A stretch of 64,000 nt of DNA from Paenibacillus sp. FSL W8-0426 (GTDB lineage Bacteria; Bacillota; Bacilli; Paenibacillales; Paenibacillaceae), in the NCBI RefSeq assembly GCF_037969725.1, contig NZ_CP150203.1, forward strand, positions 6,067,501 through 6,131,500, given 5' to 3'. This document shows positions 41,430-50,484 of this stretch, piece after piece. The notes beneath the pieces were generated by a model. The model searched no databases. It was not told where the DNA came from and saw only the letters and a program-made list of their open reading frames with translations. The position numbers and the translations under genes are program-made. Each line of letters starts with the position of its first letter. Position 1 is the stretch's first letter.

Positions 41430-41621
41430 TTAAATAATCGCTTCGATCACAGCGGAGATGCCGATATCAACGACCCAAAAAAACAGCGTCATAACCACAA
41501 CAGTGCCTAGAACGATCAATGTGTAGTTGGTCAGCTCTTTACGATTAGGCCAGCGAACCTTTTTAAGTTCAGCCCAGCTTTCGGAGAAAAAGGAAAACAG
41601 AGATTTGAAACTGCGTTTCAC
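41430..41621 (-). CDS. secE: Protein translocase subunit SecE
   Basis: 63 residues with one transmembrane helix (about 37-60) and the amphipathic WAELKKVRWPNRKEL motif near 16. It starts with GTG at 41621, since GGGAGGTG is upstream; a TTG at 41639 lies at the ribosome site itself. It lies 21 nt after rpmG. Confidence 0.95.
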   Translation of the reverse strand: MKRSFKSLFSFFSESWAELKKVRWPNRKELTNYTLIVLGTVVVMTLFFWVVDIGISAVIEAII

Positions 41622-41642
41622 GCCGACTACACCTCCCAAAAA

Positions 41643-41792
41643 CTATCTGGTTTCGCGATGAGAAGTCTGCTCGTTACAAAACTTGCAAAATTTCTTCATC
41701 TCCATGCGGTCGGGGTGATTACGCTTGTTCTTTGTCGTTGTGTAATTTCTTTGTTTGCAATTTGTACAAGCCAAAGTAATAATTACCCGCAT
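41643..41792 (-). CDS. rpmG: 50S ribosomal protein L33
   Basis: 49 residues: [20 protein letters not shown] at the start, then [17 protein letters not shown]. Two CxxC pairs (CTNC, CKFC) make it the zinc-binding form. ATG 41792 has GGAGG 8 nt upstream. It leads the rpmG-secE-nusG-rplK-rplA unit. Confidence 0.97.
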   Translation of the reverse strand: MRVIITLACTNCKQRNYTTTKNKRNHPDRMEMKKFCKFCNEQTSHRETR

Positions 41793-41880
41793 GATGTACA
41801 CCTCCCGAAGACTTCCACTTTGAAGCAGAGTCTCTTAATTGAACCTAAAAAAAAGCCGCGAATTTAGGCCTACCTAAAAC

Positions 41881-41909
41881 ACTTTATCATAAGGGTATTT
41901 CCATGTCAA
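41881..41909 (-). promoter_or_regulatory. Sigma-A promoter of rpmG-secE-nusG
   Basis: TTGACA (41909-41904), a 17-nt spacer, then TAAAGT (41886-41881). Leader about 85 nt. With the sigH terminator just upstream, this begins a new transcript. Confidence 0.75.
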
Positions 41910-42049
41910 CGAAAGAATCACCTTTCAGAACCTGGTAAAAGTTCCGGCCGTTACGCAGCCGCTTCACCTCTCCTTTTTTTCCTCTGCTCCTGCTCGAACC
42001 AAGCGATTACTAGTATAGTCATTTTCAAATTTTCTAAACGAAAGACAAG

Positions 42050-42077
42050 CAAAAAAAGACTCAACTTCCGAGCCTTT
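42050..42077 (-). terminator. Terminator of sigH
   Basis: AAGGCTC pairs with GAGTCTT (7 bp, one G-U) over a 7-nt loop, followed by seven T. It lies about 30 nt after sigH. Confidence 0.85.
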
Positions 42078-42104
42078 TCCGTCAACGACAACTTCTTATC
42101 CAGC

Positions 42105-42749
42105 TCAATGATCACGAACTTCCAAATACTTCTCCAGCTTGCGCTTGACGCGCTGAAGCGCATTATCAATCGATTTCACATGCCGATCCAGGTCTACGGC
42201 AATTTCCTGATAGGATCTTCCGTCCAAATACAGCATCAGCACTTTTCGTTCCAGGTCGCTCAGAATCTCCGACATTTTGTCTTCCAGGCCAACAAACTCT
42301 TCCTGGTTGATGATCAGTTCCTCTGGATCGCTAACCTGTGTTCCACAAATTACGTCGAGTAACGTACGATCGGATTCTTCGTCATAAATTGGCTTATCAA
42401 GTGACACATAGGAATTCAGCGGAATGTGCTTCTGCCGCGTCGCTGTCTTGATTGCCGTAATAATCTGCCTGGTAATGCACAGCTCGGCAAACGCTTTGAA
42501 CGAGGCCAGCTTGTCCCCTTTGAAGTCCCGAATAGACTTGTAGAGGCCGATCATCCCTTCCTGAATGATGTCCTCCCGATCAGCCCCAATCAGAAAATAA
42601 GATCTCGCCTTGGCGCGTACGAAATTCCGATATTTGTTGATCAGATATTCCAGCGCTTCGCTCTCACCTTCACGGACCGCTTCGACAATGTCTTCGTCGC
42701 TTTGGTAATCATACTTGGATAACATGATATCTTTGAGGTCGACACTCAC
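42105..42749 (-). CDS. sigH: RNA polymerase sigma factor SigH
   Basis: 214 residues. Region 2 includes VEAVREGESEALEYLINKY, GADREDIIQEGMIGLYKSI and the aromatic RDFKGDKLASFKAFAELC; region 4 includes YLDGRSYQEIAVDLDRHVKS. It matches Spo0H, the early-sporulation/competence sigma factor. It starts with GTG at 42749, with GGAGGG 7 nt upstream. It sits between rae1 and rpmG, as in B. subtilis. Confidence 0.95.
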   Translation of the reverse strand: MSVDLKDIMLSKYDYQSDEDIVEAVREGESEALEYLINKYRNFVRAKARSYFLIGADREDIIQEGMIGLYKSIRDFKGDKLASFKAFAELCITRQIITAIKTATRQKHIPLNSYVSLDKPIYDEESDRTLLDVICGTQVSDPEELIINQEEFVGLEDKMSEILSDLERKVLMLYLDGRSYQEIAVDLDRHVKSIDNALQRVKRKLEKYLEVRDH

Positions 42750-42812
42750 AGACAATCCCTCCGGCTGCAACGCAAGGTACCCCCGTTACTCTACTCTATG
42801 AAATATACGAAC

Positions 42813-42842
42813 AGTATATATGATGCCACCTCACACCGTCAA
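42813..42842 (-). promoter_or_regulatory. Sigma-A-type promoter of sigH
   Basis: TTGACG (42842-42837), an 18-nt spacer, then TATACT (42818-42813), about 65 nt before the GTG start. Confidence 0.65.
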
Positions 42843-42933
42843 CCACGCCGTCCCTAAAAAAGATCATGAATAACATAATTGTCAAGAGTTTCAAGATTGA
42901 AATTTATGCCAGACATCGCCGAATTTCCCCGGA

Positions 42934-43455
42934 TCACTCCCGGCGCCAGCGTTCGAATTGCTTTAATATTTCGGGACTCAGCTTGGCCCCAAGCGTATTT
43001 CGCGTGGATTTCGCCTGATCTTCTTCGAGCCGCTTTTGCAGTTCTTTTTCATTCTGCTCGACCTCGATGAGCAGCTCCCTGGCAGATACCCTTAGCGCTC
43101 CCTGACCGAAAATGACATGCTGTTCCACCATATCGCTGGTAGCTACGTAGATTTGGCGTCTTCGCGTGCTCAACTCCCGAACGAGTCTCTCGATGCATTC
43201 ATCGGCCGTCTCTTTTTCCTTGGTAAAATAAATCTGAACCTTGCTCTGAGAATACGACCTGCCGAGTCCGGGCACGAGGTATGCGTCAAACACCACGATG
43301 ACCCGGCGGCCGGAAAATGCCTGATAGTCCGCAAGGCGGGAAAGAAGCCGATTCCTCGCTTCCTCCAGCCCGCTTTCCGCCAATCGGGTCAGTTCCGGCC
43401 AGTCACCGATCATGTTGTACCCGTCCACAAGAAGCACATCACGGGAATCAGCCAT
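42934..43455 (-). CDS. rae1: NYN-domain endoribonuclease Rae1 (YacP)
   Basis: 173 residues. PIN/NYN-fold acidic residues appear in DVLLVDGYNMIGDW near 6, VVFDAYLVPG near 54, TADECIERL near 83 and VATSDMVEQ near 104. In B. subtilis Rae1 cuts mRNA in the ribosomal A site. It lies 5 nt after rlmB. Confidence 0.9.
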   Translation of the reverse strand: MADSRDVLLVDGYNMIGDWPELTRLAESGLEEARNRLLSRLADYQAFSGRRVIVVFDAYLVPGLGRSYSQSKVQIYFTKEKETADECIERLVRELSTRRRQIYVATSDMVEQHVIFGQGALRVSARELLIEVEQNEKELQKRLEEDQAKSTRNTLGAKLSPEILKQFERWRRE

Positions 43456-43460
43456 GGCTG

Positions 43461-44207
43461 TTATCCTTGCGCTTGGCGCGACCGGAGCACTTCATACATG
43501 ACAACGCCCGCAGCTACCGAAGCGTTGAGCGAATTGATCTGGCCTTGCATCGGCAGTTTGATGAGCACGTCGCATTTCTCGCGAATGAGCCGGCCCATGC
43601 CTTTGTTTTCGTTTCCGATCACAAGCGCTACGGGACCTGTGAACACGCCGTTGCCAAACACGTTCTCTGTCGCGGCAACGTCCGTGCCGACTACCCATAC
43701 CCCTGCCTCTTTCAGCCGATCAATCGTTTGGCCCAGGTTGCTGACCCGGGCTACAGGCACGTATTCCACCGCTCCTGCCGAAGTTTTGGACACCGTAGCC
43801 GTAACGGCTGCCGAGCGGCGTTTGGGCACAATGACGCCATGAGCTCCCGTGCAGTCTGCCGTACGCAGGATGGAACCCAGGTTATGCGGATCTTCAATCT
43901 CGTCCAGCAAGATCAGGAAAGGAGGCTCGTCCTTTTTCGCAGCCGCGGCCAAAATGTCTTCTACTTCGACGTAAGCGTAGGGAGCGGCTTGGGCCACCAC
44001 GCCCTGATGCTGAATGCCTGGAACCGCTTGGTCCAGCTTGCGTTTGTCCACGTGCTGGATAACGATCCCCAGTTTTTTGGCTTCCGCAATGATCGGTCCT
44101 GTCAAATGTTTTTGCGCCGTATCTGCAATCCATATTTTGTTGATGGTCCGGCCTGAACGCAGCGCCTCCGTGACGGAGTGTTTACCGGCAATCCATTCTT
44201 CTTCCAT
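43461..44207 (-). CDS. rlmB: 23S rRNA 2'-O-ribose methyltransferase RlmB (TrmH family)
   Basis: 248 residues. An N-terminal substrate-binding domain (AGKHSVTEALRSGRTI) precedes the SPOUT domain: LDEIEDPHNLGSILRTADCT near 108, VIGNENKGMGRLIREKCD near 193 and KLPMQGQINSLNASVAAGVV near 212 (trefoil knot). It is expected to methylate G2251-equivalent of 23S rRNA. The start is ATG 44207, behind AGAGAGGA; a longer frame to 44279 has no ribosome site. Confidence 0.9.
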   Translation of the reverse strand: MEEEWIAGKHSVTEALRSGRTINKIWIADTAQKHLTGPIIAEAKKLGIVIQHVDKRKLDQAVPGIQHQGVVAQAAPYAYVEVEDILAAAAKKDEPPFLILLDEIEDPHNLGSILRTADCTGAHGVIVPKRRSAAVTATVSKTSAGAVEYVPVARVSNLGQTIDRLKEAGVWVVGTDVAATENVFGNGVFTGPVALVIGNENKGMGRLIREKCDVLIKLPMQGQINSLNASVAAGVVMYEVLRSRQAQG

Positions 44208-44305
44208 ACTTCGTTCGATCCTCTCTGTAGCGCCAAGTTGTTGGGTCGGGCCGATTCGACAGCCGGTCCCCATGCTCAACTTCGCGCATTTCGTTGATTT
44301 TCCGT

Positions 44306-44863
44306 TTATTTCGTCAAGCTTTGGGCGTGTTCGATGCCCTGTGTAATCAACTCGATCATCCGTTCATGTTGTCCGCTGCTGTACAAATAGCCGATCAGGC
44401 ATTCCAGCGCTGTGGCATGCCTGTACTCGAGCACGTCTGCATTTTTCGGAACGCTGCCCGACTTGGCGTTGCGTCCCTGCCGGACGATATCCTGTTCTTT
44501 TTCGTTCAGCAAACTTTCGATGCCTGCCAAAATTCGACTCTGGGCCTTGGCCGACACCAGCCCCGTCGCACTTCGATGCAAATGAGCGGGTCGCATATTG
44601 GGCTTGGACAGCAAATATTGTCGAACCGCGACTTCGTAAACCGCATCGCCGATGTAAGCAAGAGCGATCGGCGGAATCAGATGGGCCGGACGCGAAGGGG
44701 GATACGGGAACCAGCCCCCGGCCGAGCGTTCCGCCGAACGACCGCCGGACGAATCCACTGCCCCGCCTGCCGGCTCAGCCTGCAGATCCGCGTCGTGTCC
44801 AGTCGTTTCAGCCACGTTGGGAGCGGTGGAGTCCATGGACGTTTTCTTCAGACCCTCGCTCAT
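44306..44863 (-). CDS. mrnC: Mini-ribonuclease III (MrnC)
   Basis: 185 residues. The RNase III-like domain begins near residue 62 with PPIALAYIGDAVYEVAVRQ (catalytic Asp) and ends with ALECLIGYLYSSGQ (second acidic site). No dsRNA-binding domain, as expected. It matures 23S rRNA ends in B. subtilis. The ATG at 44863 overlaps the cysS stop codon (ATGA); an ATG at 44875 is an alternative. The ~60-residue N-terminal extension rich in Ser, Gly, Ala and Asp is longer than in B. subtilis. Confidence 0.88.
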   Translation of the reverse strand: MSEGLKKTSMDSTAPNVAETTGHDADLQAEPAGGAVDSSGGRSAERSAGGWFPYPPSRPAHLIPPIALAYIGDAVYEVAVRQYLLSKPNMRPAHLHRSATGLVSAKAQSRILAGIESLLNEKEQDIVRQGRNAKSGSVPKNADVLEYRHATALECLIGYLYSSGQHERMIELITQGIEHAQSLTK

Positions 44864-46260
44864 TTGCGCCGCCATCTCATGCCTTGTGCCGTATCCTCCA
44901 GCAAAATGCCTTCTGCCGACAAAATGTCGCGAATTTCATCGGCTCTTGCCCAGTTTTTCGCTTTGCGCGCTTCGGTGCGCTCTTCGATCAAACGCTCGAT
45001 CTCCTCGTCCAGAAGCTCCGGCTCCGCTTCCGTATAAAGGCGGAGCACGGCGTTCAATTCCGCGAACAATTCCAGCAGCGCGCGAATGTCTCCCGCATTG
45101 ACCACATCCTGCTGCAGCAGAAGATTGGCTTCGGCTGCCCATTCGAACAATGCCGTGATCGCGTCAGGCGTATTGAAATCGTCCTGCATCTTTTCATGAT
45201 ACTGGCTGCGAATCTGTTCCAGGCGGGCTGCCAGCTCCGCCGAAGTTTCCCGTTCCACCGTCACGGCCTGCAGGCGGTGCTTGAGGTTGCCCACAGCGTT
45301 CGCGATCCGGTCCACGCTTTTCTGAGCTTGCTCCATCGTATCCTCCGTAAAGTTCAACGGATTGCGATAATGCGTCGACAACATGAAATAACGGATGGCC
45401 TCGCGTTTGTATTGTGTTCGCAAATCTTTGACCAACACGCCGTTTCCAAGCGATTTCGACATTTTTTCATTATCGATGCGGATAAAGCCGTTATGCATCC
45501 AATAATTGGCCAGCGGCTTGCCGGTCAGCACTTCGGATTGCGCGCATTCGCACTCATGGTGCGGGAACTGCAAATCCTGTCCGCCGCCATGGATATCGAG
45601 CGTGTCGCCCAAATATTCGCGCGCCATGGCCGAGCATTCGATATGCCAGCCCGGACGCCCGTCTCCCCATGGGCTCGACCAATAAATCTCTCCCGGCTTC
45701 GCGGCCTTCCAAAGCACGAAATCTTCGGGATGTTCCTTGCGCTCATCCACGCCGATGCGGATGCCGAACTGCAGCTCTTGCAGGTTTTGCTTGGACAATT
45801 TGCCATACTCGGGGAACTTGCCCGTGCGATAATAGACGTCCCCGCCGTTTTCGTAGGCATAGCCTTTGTCGACCAATTCACGGATAAAATCGATGATAAG
45901 CGGCATGTTCTCCGTTACGCGCGGATTGCTGCTCGCTCTCGGAATGCCCAATCCTTCAAGGTCTTCATAATACGCCGCGATGAACTTCTCGGCGACATGA
46001 GGCACATCTGTTCCAAGCTGCTCCGCTTTGCGGATGAGCTTGTCGTCGACATCGGTAAAATTCACGACATAATTCACTTCATGGCCGATCTGTTCAAGAT
46101 AACCGCGAACCGCGTCGAAAAAGATCACCGGCCGGGCATTCCCGATGTGAATATAATCATATACGGTCGGGCCGCATACATACATTTTTACCTTCCCCTG
46201 CTCTTGGGGAACAAATTCTTCCTTCGCACGACTCATCGTATTATAAATATGAAGCGTCAT
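44860..46260 (-). CDS. cysS: Cysteinyl-tRNA synthetase
   Basis: 466 residues. HIGN motif in YDYIHIGNARPV near 35 and KMSKSLGN near 267. Zinc ligands: Cys in YVCGPTVYD near 29, Cys in GWHIECSAM near 208, and HHECECAQSE near 233. The start is ATG 46260, with AAGGA 8 nt upstream, rather than the GTG two codons earlier. Co-transcribed with cysE behind the cysteine T-box. Confidence 0.97.
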   Translation of the reverse strand: MTLHIYNTMSRAKEEFVPQEQGKVKMYVCGPTVYDYIHIGNARPVIFFDAVRGYLEQIGHEVNYVVNFTDVDDKLIRKAEQLGTDVPHVAEKFIAAYYEDLEGLGIPRASSNPRVTENMPLIIDFIRELVDKGYAYENGGDVYYRTGKFPEYGKLSKQNLQELQFGIRIGVDERKEHPEDFVLWKAAKPGEIYWSSPWGDGRPGWHIECSAMAREYLGDTLDIHGGGQDLQFPHHECECAQSEVLTGKPLANYWMHNGFIRIDNEKMSKSLGNGVLVKDLRTQYKREAIRYFMLSTHYRNPLNFTEDTMEQAQKSVDRIANAVGNLKHRLQAVTVERETSAELAARLEQIRSQYHEKMQDDFNTPDAITALFEWAAEANLLLQQDVVNAGDIRALLELFAELNAVLRLYTEAEPELLDEEIERLIEERTEARKAKNWARADEIRDILSAEGILLEDTAQGMRWRRK

Positions 46261-46389
46261 AGTCACTTTCCTTTCGTCCGTTTCCGTATATAAAACTTGA
46301 ACCTAAAATTCTGAACGTTAATCACCGTTCTTTGGCACGGGAGAGCGATCGTATCAACAGCCGCCTAACCGGTGCAAGCCTCCGCCAAA

Positions 46390-47070
46390 TTAACCTTTGC
46401 TTCCCCCGTTAATTGTATCACGCTCGCGCTCGGTTTCGCGCGCTGATTGCATTGTACGCATTTCGTCCCGCAATCGTTCGATTTCCTGCTGCATGCTGCG
46501 CAAGGAGTCAACGACCGGATCGGGAAGCTGCTGGTTCAAGCGATCCACCCGTTTGCCATCCCGTTTGACGATCTTACCCGGAATGCCCACCACCGTACTA
46601 TTTGGCGGAACTTCCTTCAGCACGACCGAATTGGCGCCGATATTGCTCTGATCGCCGACGCGAAATGAACCCAGCACCTTTGCACCTGACGAGATAACCA
46701 CATTATTGCCAATTGTGGGGTGTCTCTTTCCCTTTTCTTTCCCGGTCCCCCCGAGGGTCACCCCCTGGTAAATGACGACATCATCGCCGATCTCGCACGT
46801 TTCGCCAATCACGACGCCCATGCCGTGGTCAATGAACAACCGCTCGCCGATCGTTGCACCAGGGTGAATCTCAATACCTGTCATAAAGCGGCTGACTTGC
46901 GAAATAACCCGTGCCAAAGAAAACCATTTCCGTTTGTACAACGCGTGTGCCATGCGGTGTGCCCATATGGCGTGCAAGCCGGAATAGGTAAACACCACCT
47001 CAAACCAACCGCGCGCCGCCGGATCGTTTTCAAATACCGCCTGAATATCCGATCTGATCTTTTTGAACAT
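46390..47070 (-). CDS. cysE: Serine O-acetyltransferase
   Basis: 226 residues. N-terminal helices then a left-handed beta-helix of hexapeptide repeats ([20 protein letters not shown] near 68, catalytic His in [20 protein letters not shown] near 121). The charged C-terminal tail ([11 protein letters not shown]) is longer than usual and looks coiled-coil. It makes O-acetylserine for cysteine synthesis. The start is ATG 47070 behind GAGGGG. Confidence 0.94.
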   Translation of the reverse strand: MFKKIRSDIQAVFENDPAARGWFEVVFTYSGLHAIWAHRMAHALYKRKWFSLARVISQVSRFMTGIEIHPGATIGERLFIDHGMGVVIGETCEIGDDVVIYQGVTLGGTGKEKGKRHPTIGNNVVISSGAKVLGSFRVGDQSNIGANSVVLKEVPPNSTVVGIPGKIVKRDGKRVDRLNQQLPDPVVDSLRSMQQEIERLRDEMRTMQSARETERERDTINGGSKG

Positions 47071-47253
47071 GTTCTTCCCCTCTTGTTCAGTTCTGCGTTC
47101 TCCCGCTTGCGCAGGAAACAGGATCTTCATGATCGTGCGCCAAGCTCGAATCCTCTCTCATGCATTGGTGTACCGGGATTTTTAAAGCGAACCACCATCG
47201 CGCACCCTAATGGCTTCCGCAGGATAATCGTGAGTCCGCGCTCCCAGGTGCAA

Positions 47254-47600
47254 TAAAAAAACGCCCCTGCAGCCCGAAGCTGCAGAGGCGTTGGTCGCGG
47301 TCCCACTCTGCTTGGTTCTTTCGTAAGCAACGCAAAATATGCGTAACGCACGCAAGAACCCTCTTGCGGTCCGGTAACGGGAACCACTCGGCATAACCTA
47401 TCCTGACGTTTTCCTGATCTATTCGTGCTCAGGCGGGGCCGGATTCGGCTGTGCGGCTCACGGGCGCAATTCGGCTGACGGACAGCGGATGGCTCGCAGC
47501 CACCGCTCACAGGCCTTTTCAACCCTGCGAACGGGACCATCCTCTCTGGTGCTGTCCGGTTCAGCGTACTCCTCCCGGTCCTTGCCGTTTGTATGATTAA
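47254..47600 (-). ncRNA. Cysteine T-box riboswitch upstream of cysE-cysS
   Basis: In minus sense, the T-box core GAGTGGGACCGCGACC (near 47320) is followed by a 13-bp terminator (47261-47291, UUCGG-type loop) and at least six U. Stem I shows an AGTA-containing specifier loop side (GGAGGAGTAC), stem GCTGA/TCAGC plus GGACAGC/GCTGTCC, and the opposite side CGAATTGCG with specifier codon UGC at 47468-47466. Uncharged tRNA-Cys should favour antitermination. Confidence 0.9.
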
Positions 47601-47645
47601 CGTAAATTGAACATCTAAAATCAAAACTTATGCCTTTGTGTTGCT

Positions 47646-47674
47646 ATTATAGCGAAAAGGACAGAGACTGACAA
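47646..47674 (-). promoter_or_regulatory. Sigma-A promoter of the cysE-cysS T-box operon
   Basis: TTGTCA (47674-47669), a 17-nt spacer, then perfect TATAAT (47651-47646). It lies between gltX and the T-box. Confidence 0.8.
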
Positions 47675-47713
47675 TAACGTTCCTTGCCTCAGACACACAA
47701 AATGTTAAACGAG

Positions 47714-49177
47714 TTACGCGCCTTGAACCTGTGCGTGCAGACGCTCGATGACCGTATCCTTGCCCAGCAGCACGATCGTTTGGTTCAAATCGCGACCATG
47801 GGTTTGACCGGTCAACGCTACACGAATCGGCATAAAGAGCTGTTTGCCCTTAAACCCGGTTTCCTTCTGCACTTCCTTGATCAAAGCAGCCATTTTGCTT
47901 GGCGTGAATTCATCGCTGTCCTGTACCTTATCGGCAAAAGCCTTCAGCACGGTCGGCACTTGCTCCTCTGCCAGAACGGCACTTGCTTCCTCGTCCAGTT
48001 CCAGGCTCGAGCGGAAAAACACCTCAGACAAGGCCACGATGTCGGAAGCAGCCGTCATTTGCTCTTGGTACAAACGTACAAGCGCGTGCGCCCATTCCCG
48101 CTGCTCGGACGACAATTCGGCCGGAAGGCGGCCCGCTTTTTGCAAATGCGGAATGGCCATTTCGGCAATTCGTTCCGGATCGGCATTTTTGATGTAATGG
48201 TTGTTCAGGTAGGCCAGCTTGTTCGTATCGAAAACTGCCGGGCTCTTCGACAGGCGCTTCGTATCGAAAATGGAAATCAGCTGCTCTTGCGAGAAAATTT
48301 CCTCTTCCCCTTCCGGAGACCAGCCAAGCAAGGAAATGAAATTGAACAACGCTTCGGGCAAATAACCGAGCTCTTCATACTGCGAGATGAACTGAATGAC
48401 GGATTCGTCGCGTTTGCTCAGCTTTTTGTGGTTCTCGCCTACGATCAGCGTCATGTGGCCGAATATCGGCGGCTCCCAGCCGAGCGCTTCGTAAATCATC
48501 AGCTGACGCGGCGTGTTCGAAATATGATCCTCTCCCCGCAGCACGTGGGTGATTTTCATCAGATGATCGTCAATGGCAACGGCGTAGTTGTACGTGGGAA
48601 TGCCGTCTTTTTTTACGATGACGAAGTCTCCGCTCTCTTTGCTGTTAAATGAAATAGTGCCCTTCACCATGTCATCGAACGTGTATACCCGCTCTTCAGG
48701 TACGCGGAAACGGATGCTAGCCACGCGGCCCTCGGCCTCGAACGCCTCAATTTGCTCCGGAGTCAGGTTCCGGTGCTTGCCTGAATAACGCGGCGTTTCG
48801 CCACGCGCGGTCTGCTCCTCACGCTCCTGCTCCAGTTCTTCTTCCGTGCAGTAGCAGCGGTATGCCAGCCCTTTATCCAATAATTCCTGCGTATATTTCC
48901 GGTAGATATCAAGGCGCTCGGTTTGGCGGTACGGTCCGTATTCGCCGCCCACATCAATGCTCTCGTCCCAATCCATGCCCAGCCATTTCAAATATTTCAG
49001 CTGGCTTTCTTCCCCGCCCGCAATGTTGCGTTTCACGTCCGTATCCTCGATACGGATGATGAATTTTCCGTTATTGTGTTTGGCATACAAGTAGTTAAAC
49101 AGCGCGGTCCGGGCATTCCCGATATGCAGGTGCCCCGTCGGACTCGGCGCATAGCGCACACGAACTTCCGTGCTCAT
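47714..49177 (-). CDS. gltX: Glutamyl-tRNA synthetase
   Basis: 487 residues. Class I motifs: HIGN in [13 protein letters not shown] near 17 and KLSKR in [11 protein letters not shown] near 253. Between ispF and the cysE T-box, as in other Bacilli. In this lineage it is probably non-discriminating (also charges tRNA-Gln), which is family knowledge, not visible here. Confidence 0.97.
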   Translation of the reverse strand: MSTEVRVRYAPSPTGHLHIGNARTALFNYLYAKHNNGKFIIRIEDTDVKRNIAGGEESQLKYLKWLGMDWDESIDVGGEYGPYRQTERLDIYRKYTQELLDKGLAYRCYCTEEELEQEREEQTARGETPRYSGKHRNLTPEQIEAFEAEGRVASIRFRVPEERVYTFDDMVKGTISFNSKESGDFVIVKKDGIPTYNYAVAIDDHLMKITHVLRGEDHISNTPRQLMIYEALGWEPPIFGHMTLIVGENHKKLSKRDESVIQFISQYEELGYLPEALFNFISLLGWSPEGEEEIFSQEQLISIFDTKRLSKSPAVFDTNKLAYLNNHYIKNADPERIAEMAIPHLQKAGRLPAELSSEQREWAHALVRLYQEQMTAASDIVALSEVFFRSSLELDEEASAVLAEEQVPTVLKAFADKVQDSDEFTPSKMAALIKEVQKETGFKGKQLFMPIRVALTGQTHGRDLNQTIVLLGKDTVIERLHAQVQGA

Positions 49178-49193
49178 ACTATCCCCTCCGTCT

Positions 49194-49691
49194 CTAATTC
49201 GTTGATGATACCACGGGTCCCCGAACCAGGCAAACCACGGATTGGGCAGCTATGCCTTCTCCTCGGCCCGGGAATCCAAGCTGCTCGGTCGTCGTCGCTT
49301 TGACGTTGACTTGCTCCACGTCCGCTTCAAGCGCCTTGGCAATGATCTCCGCCATTTGAGGGATATACGGAGCCATTTTCGGCTTCTGGGCAATGATGGT
49401 CGAATCAATGTTGCCCAAACGGTATCCACGCTCTTTGGCGAGCTTCCATACATGCCCAAGCAGCTTCAGACTATCGGCATCCTTGAATTCGGGATCCATA
49501 TCCGGGAAATGCTTGCCGATGTCTCCCAGCGCAAGCGCCCCGAGAATGGCATCGCTGATGGCATGCAGCAGCACGTCGGCATCGGAATGCCCCAGCAAAC
49601 CTTTGTCATGCGGGATCGTGACTCCGCCAATAATGCACGGGCGTCCCTCTACCAGTTGGTGTACGTCAAACCCTTGTCCTACGCGTATCAT
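49194..49691 (-). CDS. ispF: 2-C-methyl-D-erythritol 2,4-cyclodiphosphate synthase
   Basis: 165 residues. GQGFDVHQL (zinc Asp/His) near 5, [20 protein letters not shown] near 36 and [19 protein letters not shown] near 136. MEP isoprenoid pathway. ATG 49691 overlaps the ispD stop codon (ATGA), with a GGGGGGAG upstream. A longer frame within ispD is not used. Confidence 0.97.
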   Translation of the reverse strand: MIRVGQGFDVHQLVEGRPCIIGGVTIPHDKGLLGHSDADVLLHAISDAILGALALGDIGKHFPDMDPEFKDADSLKLLGHVWKLAKERGYRLGNIDSTIIAQKPKMAPYIPQMAEIIAKALEADVEQVNVKATTTEQLGFPGRGEGIAAQSVVCLVRGPVVSSTN

Positions 49692-50380
49692 TGTTTCTTC
49701 TCTCCCCCCAGCACAAATGCGGCATAATGCAAATCTTCCGGTGTAGTCAATTTGATATTGGTATAACTGCCTTCCACAACTTTGACGGACATGCCGTGGC
49801 GCTCCGCCAGCATGGCATCGTCCGTTCCCAGAAATCCGTCCCGTTCCGCCGACTCGTGCGCATGGAGCAGGGAAGAAAGACGAAAAGCCTGCGGGGTCTG
49901 AATGCTCCACAGACTGCTGCGTTCGGGCGTTGCAATGACGATGCCCTCAGCATTGACTTGTTTGATCGTATCCTTCACCGGTACAGCCAGCACGGCAGCT
50001 CCAATGTCTATCGCGGCCTGCATGCAAGCCCGGATCTGTTCCCCGCTCACAAAAGGACGAACCCCGTCGTGAACGAGGACCCACTCGGTGCCCAGAGCTT
50101 TTAAGCCTTCATGCACCGAATGTTGCCGCTCCTTCCCTCCGGGGATGACGCGTACGCGCGATTCCAGACGATATTCCTTTACCCATTTCAGGCAGCGTTC
50201 AACGTCCGCCGCTCCAGTCACAAGCACGATTTCGCCAATGTCGTCCAAAGCGGCAAACACTTCAAGCGTATGTATGAAAACGGGCTTGTCCTGCAGCAGC
50301 AGAAACTGCTTGCTCTCATCGGTACCCATTCGGGTTCCCCGTCCTGCTGCCACAACGACAACGCCCCATTCTTTCCTCAT
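49688..50380 (-). CDS. ispD: 2-C-methyl-D-erythritol 4-phosphate cytidylyltransferase
   Basis: 230 residues. [13 protein letters not shown] with K in ESKQFL (nucleotide binding, near 8-25), [13 protein letters not shown] near 84, [10 protein letters not shown] near 104. It makes CDP-ME in the MEP pathway and is coupled to ispF. Confidence 0.97.
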   Translation of the reverse strand: MRKEWGVVVVAAGRGTRMGTDESKQFLLLQDKPVFIHTLEVFAALDDIGEIVLVTGAADVERCLKWVKEYRLESRVRVIPGGKERQHSVHEGLKALGTEWVLVHDGVRPFVSGEQIRACMQAAIDIGAAVLAVPVKDTIKQVNAEGIVIATPERSSLWSIQTPQAFRLSSLLHAHESAERDGFLGTDDAMLAERHGMSVKVVEGSYTNIKLTTPEDLHYAAFVLGGEKKQ

Positions 50381-50484
50381 GCCGCGATCCCTGCCTTGTC
50401 TGTCAGTTTATCGCTGATCGATATTCCCGCGCCTCGGGACGCGTTCGGGCTATCGCCAAACGACACACTACCCATCATACCGCT

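Noticed and set aside
41900..41985. Possible 26-codon leader peptide before rpmG (GTG after AAGGAGAG)
   Set aside because: There is no proper spacing between ribosome site and start, and it lies upstream of the rpmG promoter.
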